From an uncultured Eubacterium sp. (GTDB lineage: Bacteria > Bacillota > Clostridia > Lachnospirales > Lachnospiraceae), in NCBI GenBank assembly GCA_902475415.1, contig CABRZK010000188.1, positions 1 through 5,024 on the forward strand: a stretch of 5,024 bases of DNA. The letters are read 5' to 3'. Below, one piece after another: positions 1 through 5,024 of this stretch. Positions within the stretch are counted from its first letter, which is position 1. Each line of letters begins with the position of its first letter. The notes beneath the pieces were generated by a model. That model made no database searches, had not been told where the DNA came from, and worked only from the letters and a program-made list of their open reading frames with translations. Position numbers and translations under genes: made by a program.

Positions 1-144
1 CGATAACTTGATAGTCTGGGATTTCTGTTTTTGTGTATTTTCCCTATGCATATAAGTTTGGCCGGAGAAATCCAGTCGGTGTCTGGAATTCTCAGCAGCT
101 ATGCTATCAGCATCCTTTCCCTCCGATTCAACAGACAGTGTCTG
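1..144 (-). other. Unidentified open frame running off the left edge
   Basis: On the minus strand the frame that follows the TAG at 145-147 stays open for 48 codons to the window edge. It reads as a polar, charged peptide, including ESEGKDADSIAAENSRHR and later YMHRENTQKQKSQ. It has no ATG, GTG or TTG near its beginning; the only in-frame ATG is at 49-51. A well-placed GGAGG (120-124) sits 6 nt before an ATG at 111-113, but that ATG is in another frame and stops after four codons (MLIA). This could be the start of a frameshifted or decayed gene downstream of the KAP gene, a CTG-started gene (CTG at 136-138), or simply chance openness. I recognise no family. No terminator is visible between the KAP stop and this frame. 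Confidence 0.2.
132..144. repeat. 13-bp palindrome (CAGACA-G-TGTCTG)
   Basis: Two perfect 6-bp inverted arms are separated by one base. It lies about 45 bp downstream of the KAP stop codon and just before the GGAGG/ATG pair at 111-124. A small operator or a weak hairpin are both possible. With no T-run after it in either direction, it does not look like an intrinsic terminator. It may be chance. Confidence 0.3.
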
Positions 145-188
145 CTAAATTGTACTTCTTTTTTTCCTTTCCTTAGATACAATGTGGA

Positions 189-2396
189 TTACTCGTTAGT
201 AGCGTTTTCTCGCAATTGATTCAATGCTTTTTCAATAGCATCTTCAGCTATACAGTCTTTCATTACGGACTCGGAAGGAGTTCGCTCTGTAACGAGGATA
301 AATGCTATGGCATTCATCTGGTCATCTTTAGGAAGCGAGAAAAATTGGCTGGTAGCTGCAAATGCCTTAATGCGCCGATAAGCCTCCCCAACATCAATGA
401 ATTCCCCAATAGCCTGTCGTTTCACGTCCCGTGTCTTAGCAACTATTTTTGTTGCCACAGTTCCTCGTGAAGTACAATAACTCACAACTTTTACGAGTGA
501 AATATCGTCTGAGACAAGAGATTTCTTTTTATTATCCGCAAGTTCTGCGTCTACATTTCCTAACATCCACAAAAACTCTAAGCCATGATACTGCCTTAAA
601 GCAGCGCCGGAATCTATCGCATCAATGGCCCGACTCTTAAAAATCATTTCTAATTCTAGAACCTCTTCCAATGAAAACATCACATCATCTCTAATAGACG
701 AGTCTTCTGTAAAGCGGCCAAGTTGGGTTTCAAAATCTTGAAGTAATAGTGCTAATGTTGATGGCTGAACATCTTTATCTTCAAAAACTGAATGAATACA
801 AAGGAACCGAGCTGTCGAATCCATTGCTTTTAATAGTGGATCAACGCAGAAAAGAAGTCTCCATGCAAATGGAACGGAGAAGAAGCCTCTGTCATCAACC
901 TCAAAGGAACTCCAATTACTAACAAGTGCGGTTATTATCAAAGCTGCTCTTTTAACGGGAAGCTTTGCTGAATGTTCTCTGTTAACATATGCCTCTATTT
1001 CTTCAAGCAGGCGTACAATTTTACCTTCCCGATAGAGTCGCATCATCTCTGCCGTAAACTCACCTTCGCTTGCTTCGTAAATTATGTGTTTCATTACACT
1101 GGTAGGAATAGCATCATTTTCAAGAGTTAAAGCGAAGTATCTGTCAAAACACTCAGGAGTTGCAATATTGTTATTAATTATAAAATCCCGATGAGAGTAA
1201 CTCCTGCCAATACTGTATGATATGCCTGTGGCTGTTTTTGTTCTTGGAAATAGAATGCCAAGTATCTTGTTTGCAGCGTCCTCATTTGTAATTGTTCCAT
1301 CGTTGGGCATCAGTAAAGAAACGGATTTCTTTACCTTTTCTTCATCTGCTTTTTGTCGTTCGTATGAGTAGCTATGATCCGCTCCACATAATATATCTTT
1401 ATAGCTCGGTAATTTTGAATAGAGAGATGGCTCGAATACCTGCAAGGCAGTAAGACCAAGCAGATCAACAGGATCTGTTTCATCCTTCAAAAGTTCATAT
1501 TTCAACAAGAATACATTTGTATAGCGAATAACATCTCGGATAGATTTGATATAGTTTTGAAGTCCGAATTGAAAGAGTTCTGCCCACGTTGTTTTAGCCC
1601 ATCGTTCTTCCGGAATATCTCCAAGAATGGAATCAAGCTTCGAAAATAGCGCCTCATGTATATTGGCTATACTTGGTGCGGGGATTTCAAAAGGTACCTG
1701 GATTATTTTTTCCAAGTATTCTTTGCCATCACCATATTGTACTTTGCTGAGCGCATGAACTACAACATCATAATCAAATGCCAGAATATAAACGGTATTT
1801 GGAAAATCGGCCAATGCTTTAACCAGTTGGAAAACAGCGATAATCTCTTCTTCTGAAAGCCGATCAATGTCATCAATGGAAACAATTATTTTTATGTTTT
1901 CTTCCATCATCTTGTTGACGATTTGATTTTTGCTTTCCTGTAAATCTTTTGTTCGTTGCTCAACCCGTTCATTTGCCTCTTTTGCCAATGTTTTACCAAG
2001 TGTGGCAATAATTGTTCCAGCGCCAGGAATAAGACTTGCCGCGTCAAATACATCCGCATACTGATCTATTAATTCCCATGCCTTCTCTGCCTTTGGTTTT
2101 TTAAGTTTTATCGCCGTGGCCATTTGCATGAAAAACTGGGTGATGAGTTGCTTGGGATCAGAGCATAACCATGGGTTGAATCTAAGAATTATGGCATTAT
2201 TGTCTATATCCTCTACAGCTTCAAGCATCATATTTACAAGAGATGTCTTCCCACTTCCCCATTCCCCATATAAGCCAATGGTAAATGAAGACGGAAAAGA
2301 ATATTGTGATATTGTTTTTGCAAGACTTTTAGCAAATTCACCCCTGTTCAATTTGTCTTCGGTAGATTTTGTGATTGGCAAATCAGGACTTATCAA
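189..2396 (-). CDS. KAP-family P-loop NTPase
   Basis: Predicted ATPase of the KAP family (STAND-like P-loop NTPases; members are linked to membrane-associated signalling and phage exclusion). Numbered from the TTG start (735 aa), the family signature appears in order: EDKLNR at 13-18, Walker A GEWGSGKTS at 44-52, FNPW at 73-76, Walker B IIVSIDDID at 170-178, YILAFD at 203-208, YLEKIIQVPF from 227 and SIRDVIRYTN at 285-294. Many KAP proteins carry transmembrane helices between Walker A and B. Here there is only a short hydrophobic stretch (about 118-134) followed by a charged, probably helical segment (137-166), so the protein is probably cytosolic. Residues from about 310 to the end match no domain I recognise and may be a sensor or effector region. 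An ATG at 2414 would add six residues, but an AGGAGGT lies inside that extension, 6 nt before TTG 2396, and the ATG has no ribosome site of its own. The gene follows the fic gene by 31 nt and is surely co-transcribed. Family assignment is firm; cellular role is unknown. Confidence 0.93.
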   Translation of the reverse strand: MISPDLPITKSTEDKLNRGEFAKSLAKTISQYSFPSSFTIGLYGEWGSGKTSLVNMMLEAVEDIDNNAIILRFNPWLCSDPKQLITQFFMQMATAIKLKKPKAEKAWELIDQYADVFDAASLIPGAGTIIATLGKTLAKEANERVEQRTKDLQESKNQIVNKMMEENIKIIVSIDDIDRLSEEEIIAVFQLVKALADFPNTVYILAFDYDVVVHALSKVQYGDGKEYLEKIIQVPFEIPAPSIANIHEALFSKLDSILGDIPEERWAKTTWAELFQFGLQNYIKSIRDVIRYTNVFLLKYELLKDETDPVDLLGLTALQVFEPSLYSKLPSYKDILCGADHSYSYERQKADEEKVKKSVSLLMPNDGTITNEDAANKILGILFPRTKTATGISYSIGRSYSHRDFIINNNIATPECFDRYFALTLENDAIPTSVMKHIIYEASEGEFTAEMMRLYREGKIVRLLEEIEAYVNREHSAKLPVKRAALIITALVSNWSSFEVDDRGFFSVPFAWRLLFCVDPLLKAMDSTARFLCIHSVFEDKDVQPSTLALLLQDFETQLGRFTEDSSIRDDVMFSLEEVLELEMIFKSRAIDAIDSGAALRQYHGLEFLWMLGNVDAELADNKKKSLVSDDISLVKVVSYCTSRGTVATKIVAKTRDVKRQAIGEFIDVGEAYRRIKAFAATSQFFSLPKDDQMNAIAFILVTERTPSESVMKDCIAEDAIEKALNQLRENATNE

Positions 2397-2402
2397 CTTG
2401 TT

Positions 2403-2409
2403 ACCTCCT
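2403..2409 (-). promoter_or_regulatory. Ribosome binding site setting the KAP TTG start
   Basis: The minus strand reads AGGAGGT, then six bases (AACAAG), then TTG at 2394-2396. This is a near-perfect Shine-Dalgarno at ideal spacing. The upstream in-frame ATG (2412-2414) is preceded by a T-rich stretch (GTTTTCTC) with no purine-rich site, so it is probably not used. The site lies in the short gap after the fic stop codon, giving the NTPase its own strong initiation within the operon. Confidence 0.8.
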
Positions 2410-2427
2410 ATCATGAGAAAACATACT

Positions 2428-3534
2428 TTATGTTTGACCGATTGATTTATGTATCCATATGCGATTTCTTATATCATTACCCGACTGTATAACAATATCA
2501 TGTTCCAACATCATACTCATTGCTTTTGAAACCGAATTAAATGATAAGCCTGTATGCTTCGCAGCGGACGAAACTGTTGTTATCGGAAATCTTTTTAAGT
2601 GTTCGAGGACAGAATAGACACTTTTAGGCAGGTTTCCGATGTGTATCAGTCGATCCTCGGCTTCGGCAATAGCCTGTTCATACTGAATCAATTGTTCCGC
2701 CGATCGCTTTGCTGCTTGTCCCACAGCATTTACAAAGAACTTGATCCATCGGATATATCCCCCGCTGTACTGTGTCGACCTAAGGAGATCGAAATATTCA
2801 TTTTTGTTGTGGTACAAACACTCGGACAAGCATATCAGTTGCCTTGCATCTCCAATAACATCTCGCAGAACCATTGGCACAAGGATTCGTCCGACAATAC
2901 CGTTATACCGTTCAAATGGATGGATCATTTCAAATTGGTAATGTACCAGTGCTGCCTTAATCAACGGATCAGTATTATGGTCGTTATAGAGATATGCAGA
3001 AATATCAGCTAGTGCAGGGAGTACAGCATCCGGTGCTGTAGGGTTGTATCCTTTAAGATTCGTCTTTGCTCCCAGCCAAAAAGTTTGATGCGCCCTAACA
3101 TCTATCGGGGTATTCTCTGATTCTCCATTAAGTGCGATGCCGCAGATCTGGCTCAAGTCAGGAGCGTGGATCTCCAAATTTGCCGCTGCGCTGTAGGCCG
3201 CCTCCAAGTTCATGATGGGAGTTATATTCCCTTTGTCGGTGCCGCGGATAGTGAGTATTTCTTTGAGATCGGGACCATCGTAGTCGATCATATGGGAATA
3301 GGTACACTCTTTCAAAAACATCAGCTCCGCAAATGCTTCTTTATTCGGAGCATACTCAACAAGCCCTTCCAGAAAACCAATGTTCCTGTGAGCCTCTATC
3401 AGCAAGGCAGCCAATTCGTCATCCATCTGATACATACCCCCGCGCATCAAGGGACGCGGGGTAAAGGAATAGAATGTAAGGCTTGGCTTTTCGGAATCAA
3501 AATGTTCCGTGTAATCACCTGTGTAGGGCAGCAT
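2428..3534 (-). CDS. Fic-domain protein with degenerate active site and C-terminal winged helix
   Basis: A 368-aa Fic/DOC-family protein. Canonical members move AMP or another phosphate-containing group onto target proteins. The N-terminal segment (about 22-95: FTPRPL, DDELAALLIEAHR, FLKECTYSHMIDYDG) matches the usual Fic N-terminal region. The core is about 125-270, with the Fic loop HPFERYNGIVGR at 205-216. Against HPFx[D/E]GNGRxGR it keeps the catalytic His205, Asn211, Gly212 and the last Arg216, but has Arg for the acidic metal ligand, Tyr for Gly and Ile for the first Arg. The inhibitory motif [S/T]xxxE[G/N] appears as S80-HMI-D84-Y85. Residues about 303-365 look like a winged helix-turn-helix (AAKHTGLSFNSVSKAM), as in many long Fic proteins, suggesting DNA binding or autoregulation. 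The ATG at 3534 is supported by GAGG at 3543-3546 and by family-like sequence right after it. It is the first gene of an operon with the KAP NTPase. Fold is sure; activity is doubtful. Confidence 0.93.
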   Translation of the reverse strand: MLPYTGDYTEHFDSEKPSLTFYSFTPRPLMRGGMYQMDDELAALLIEAHRNIGFLEGLVEYAPNKEAFAELMFLKECTYSHMIDYDGPDLKEILTIRGTDKGNITPIMNLEAAYSAAANLEIHAPDLSQICGIALNGESENTPIDVRAHQTFWLGAKTNLKGYNPTAPDAVLPALADISAYLYNDHNTDPLIKAALVHYQFEMIHPFERYNGIVGRILVPMVLRDVIGDARQLICLSECLYHNKNEYFDLLRSTQYSGGYIRWIKFFVNAVGQAAKRSAEQLIQYEQAIAEAEDRLIHIGNLPKSVYSVLEHLKRFPITTVSSAAKHTGLSFNSVSKAMSMMLEHDIVIQSGNDIRNRIWIHKSIGQT

Positions 3535-3566
3535 CGCATATACCTCAACAACAAATCGTTATTTTC

Positions 3567-3596
3567 AGTATATCATTGACACGGTGAATAGAAAAG
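3567..3596 (-). promoter_or_regulatory. Likely promoter of the fic-KAP operon
   Basis: Minus-strand TATACT at 3567-3572 is preceded by TGA, forming an extended -10 (TGnTATACT). A weak -35 such as TTTCTA or TTTTCT lies at the right distance (about 3589-3595), which is usual for extended -10 promoters. Transcription would begin near 3560, giving a leader of about 25 nt before the ATG at 3534. The inverted repeat at 3596-3637 abuts the upstream side. Confidence 0.55.
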
Positions 3597-3637
3597 AACT
3601 ATTTCTTGATTTATCTCAGAAAACCAAGAAATAGTTC
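3596..3637. repeat. Perfect 13-bp inverted repeat, possible operator
   Basis: Left arm GAACTATTTCTTG (3596-3608) and right arm CAAGAAATAGTTC (3625-3637) are exact reverse complements around a 16-nt spacer. Arm centres are 29 bp apart, a little under three helical turns. The repeat lies just upstream of the fic operon promoter, at about -36 to -77 from the inferred start, and ends a few bases before the integrase remnant. The best guess is an operator, perhaps bound by the winged helix of the Fic protein itself. Alternatives are an end of the inserted cassette or a hairpin in a read-through transcript. The AT-rich stem and lack of a clean T-run argue against a terminator. Confidence 0.7.
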
Positions 3638-3642
3638 AATAA

Positions 3643-3836
3643 AAATCGAAAATCGAGTTCCATGAATTAGACATTCGGTTGCAACAATTTTACTGCAGCA
3701 GGGCTTTTCGCTCAAGCAGATTCAGGACTGGCTGGGGCATTCCGACATCTCCACCACAGCCAACGTTTACGCGCATGTGCCGTATGTGGAAAAGGTATCC
3801 ATCGCCAAGAGCGCAACACCGATTATCGGAAACTGA
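3643..3836 (+). pseudogene. Tyrosine recombinase (phage-type integrase), C-terminal remnant with frameshift
   Basis: Only the last roughly 65 residues of a site-specific recombinase remain, from a protein normally about 370-400 aa. Translation gives RHSVATILLQ, then QIQDWLGHSDIS, then TTANVYAHV, ending at TGA 3834-3836. These hold the Arg of the HxLRH box, the His of LGHS and the nucleophile Tyr of the TTxxYAH motif. The first catalytic Arg and the whole N-terminal DNA-binding part are absent. Just upstream, in the neighbouring frame, 3646-3669 reads SKIEFHEL, which joins to RHS as HELRHS if one A is restored at 3669. A single-base deletion has therefore broken the frame, and TAA at 3640-3642 closes that frame upstream. 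It cannot be functional. It marks an old mobile-element insertion at the edge of the Fic-KAP cassette, where base composition shifts from AT-rich to GC-rich. Confidence 0.85.
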
Positions 3837-3851
3837 TGTGCATTCTGGGAA

Positions 3852-3898
3852 TGTAACATAATCGTAACATTCCGGCGGGTTGTTTCACCATTGTTACA
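3852..3898. promoter_or_regulatory. 47-bp dyad of four half-sites, putative operator
   Basis: The sequence follows TGTAACA-N5-GTAACA-N11-TGTTTC-N5-TGTTACA, an almost perfect dyad. The outer arms are exact reverse complements and the inner arms differ at one position. On each side the half-sites repeat with an 11-bp period, one helical turn, so a protein could bind each pair on the same DNA face. It ends 15 bp upstream of the -35 of the next gene. Tandem half-sites at 11 bp are typical of OmpR/PhoB-type response regulators, although two opposed pairs are less usual. The regulator is unknown. A nested 7-bp hairpin (GGAATGT 3848-3854 with ACATTCC 3867-3873) also exists but lacks a T-run. Confidence 0.6.
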
Positions 3899-3913
3899 CT
3901 TTGCCGCCTGACC

Positions 3914-3942
3914 TTGTATGAAAGTGCGTGATTGCTTATAAT
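3914..3942 (+). promoter_or_regulatory. Sigma-A type promoter of the WG-repeat gene
   Basis: TTGTAT at 3914-3919 and a perfect TATAAT at 3937-3942 are separated by 17 bp. Transcription would begin near 3949 and leave a leader of about 50 nt before the ATG at 4001. The -35 matches only its TTG half, which fits a promoter helped by an activator at the dyad just upstream. Confidence 0.65.
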
Positions 3943-4000
3943 GTATATTGTATAAGAATAACAAGGATAGAGAACTTTACACAATATACAGGTGAAGCAT

Positions 4001-5024
4001 ATGTTCAAAAAAACACTTTCCGCGCTGGCGGTTGCGTGTGTGATGCTGGTGAGCGCGGCGGCGGCCGGCACCATTTTTCCGGCAGAGTACACCGACATTG
4101 ACGGCGTGACACGCGCAGGCTATCTGGATGAGGACGGCATGACCGTACTCCCGTTTGCTTACGCACAGGCAGGCGATTTCGCGGACTGCGGACTCGCTGC
4201 CGTAGAAAACGAGCAGTGGCAGACGGCTGTGATCGACCGCACGGGCAAGATCGTCATTGCATACACGGATTCGCCGGTTTCGGTGGATTTTTCGGATACG
4301 ATGGTTGCGTATCGGTACACTGACCACAGCGTGTATTATGCGACTGACGGCAAGCACATTGGCTCATATCCGGGCGCGGTCGGCTTCTTTGAGGACGGAC
4401 TGCTGCTGTGCAGAAATGCGGATACCGGGCTGTATTCCTATGTCAAGCAGGATGGTTCGACTGCTTTTTCGGGCAGCTACCGTAAGGCCGGTGCTTTCTC
4501 AAACGGCAGAACGCTTGTGCAGACGCAGGACGGCGATTATCAGGCGATCGACACCAAGGGCACGGTGCTGTACACTCTGCCGAATGACGTAACGCCTTCC
4601 TACATGACGATTTACGGCGAGAGCACGGTGGTCGTCACCAACGGCACCAATCAGGCACTGTATTCGCTCTCGGAGAGCAAACTGCTGACCGAGTTTCTGT
4701 ACAACACCATTTCGGAGTTTCACGACGGCGAAGCAATGGTTCGTCAGATCAACCGCTGGGGCATTATGGATACCACCGGCAAGCTGCTGACGGCGCCGAC
4801 GTATTACTATCTGTCCTACATGGGCGAGGGGCTGTACGCGGCCCGCAGTGAGGATGGTTCGGTTTCCGCGGTGGATGCGGGCGGCAGCCTGTCTTACCGC
4901 ACGCTGAGCTACATCAGCGGCTTCTCCGAGCTGCGCTACGGTCTGTCGTGGCACAACACCGCAGACGGTACGCTCATCTTCTTCCGCAAGAACGGCGGCT
5001 TTGCAGCATCCGTTAAAGAGGCGG
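4001..5024 (+). CDS. Secreted WG-repeat protein (3' end beyond window)
   Basis: An open frame from ATG 4001 runs to the window edge with no stop: 341 complete codons plus one base. The start has AGGTGA at 3990-3995, 5 nt upstream. Residues 1-22 form a classic signal peptide: MFKK, a hydrophobic core, then an Ala-rich cleavage region near SAAAA-G. The mature part carries degenerate WG (KWG-type) beta repeats of about 25-50 residues: GYLDEDGMTVLPFAYA near 40-55, GLAAV then AVIDRTGKIVI at 64-86, and the clearest copy RWGIMDTTGKLLTAP at 252-266 followed by GEGLYAARS. Such repeats are thought to build propeller-like surfaces, and the protein probably acts at the cell surface or outside the cell; no catalytic motif is visible. 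Codons are strongly GC-rich, unlike the Fic and KAP genes, so this is probably resident chromosome. It has its own promoter and a striking upstream dyad, so it appears regulated. Ligand and function are unknown. Confidence 0.85.
   Translation, partial: MFKKTLSALAVACVMLVSAAAAGTIFPAEYTDIDGVTRAGYLDEDGMTVLPFAYAQAGDFADCGLAAVENEQWQTAVIDRTGKIVIAYTDSPVSVDFSDTMVAYRYTDHSVYYATDGKHIGSYPGAVGFFEDGLLLCRNADTGLYSYVKQDGSTAFSGSYRKAGAFSNGRTLVQTQDGDYQAIDTKGTVLYTLPNDVTPSYMTIYGESTVVVTNGTNQALYSLSESKLLTEFLYNTISEFHDGEAMVRQINRWGIMDTTGKLLTAPTYYYLSYMGEGLYAARSEDGSVSAVDAGGSLSYRTLSYISGFSELRYGLSWHNTADGTLIFFRKNGGFAASVKEA

Noticed and set aside
2116..2445. Plus-strand open frame of 109 codons
   Set aside because: It is antisense to the start of the KAP gene, whose family motifs prove the minus-strand reading; it has no ribosome site or recognisable domain.
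2599..3579. Plus-strand open frames opposite the fic gene
   Set aside because: They mirror a gene with clear Fic motifs and show no protein-like features of their own.
3576..3605. Plus-strand TTGACA as a promoter toward the integrase remnant
   Set aside because: No convincing -10 lies 16-18 bp downstream, and the only target would be a broken gene.
3596..3637. Inverted repeat as an intrinsic terminator
   Set aside because: The stem is AT-rich with a 16-nt loop. On the minus strand it is followed only by TTTTCT, and on the plus strand by an A-rich stretch.
3679..3861. Plus-strand 60-codon frame overlapping the integrase tail
   Set aside because: It is a shifted reading of the recombinase remnant; the correct frame gives LGHSDIS and TTANVYAHV.
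3874..3908. GGCGG/CCGCC pairing as a hairpin or terminator
   Set aside because: Only 5 bp with a 25-nt loop and no T-run; the spaced dyad explains this region better.
3977..4954. Minus-strand open frames of 126 and 151 codons opposite the WG-repeat gene
   Set aside because: GC-rich coding DNA often gives long antisense frames. The plus strand has a signal peptide, ribosome site, promoter and WG repeats, so these are shadows.
1..5024. CRISPR array, tRNA or rRNA genes
   Set aside because: No regularly spaced direct repeats and no cloverleaf or ribosomal RNA signatures were seen on either strand.

Overview
The window looks like chromosomal DNA of a Gram-positive anaerobe of the class Clostridia, probably a gut Oscillospiraceae/Butyricicoccaceae-type lineage. 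The case rests on purine-rich Shine-Dalgarno sites (AGGAGGT, GGAGG, AGGTGA), a secreted WG-repeat protein in GC-rich codons at the right end, and an integrase tail of the kind common in Firmicutes mobile elements. Genus cannot be fixed from the sequence.

Layout. Positions 1-188 hold the 3' flank of a leftward operon, with a short open frame running off the left edge and a small palindrome, neither identified. Positions 189-3534 hold two genes on the minus strand, transcribed right to left: a Fic-domain protein with a C-terminal winged-helix-like segment (2428-3534), then a KAP-family P-loop NTPase (189-2414, best start TTG at 2396). They share one promoter-like region at about 3567-3596, flanked by a perfect 13-bp inverted repeat. 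Positions 3643-3836 (plus strand) are the decayed C-terminal tail of a phage-type tyrosine recombinase. Positions 3837-4000 are a regulatory gap with a 47-bp four-half-site dyad and a good promoter. Positions 4001-5024 are the start of a secreted WG-repeat protein that runs off the right edge.

Reading. The Fic-KAP pair is clearly more AT-rich than the DNA from about 3640 rightward, and the break falls on the broken integrase. The simplest view is an acquired cassette next to a mobile-element scar, beside a resident gene. The Fic protein lacks residues normally needed for AMP transfer (the acidic residue and first arginine of the Fic motif), and its inhibitory-helix motif is altered too. It is therefore probably not an ordinary AMPylator. 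Tight coupling to a KAP NTPase, a family with members in phage exclusion and defence, makes a two-gene defence or conflict module the most interesting hypothesis; this is inference, not shown by the sequence.
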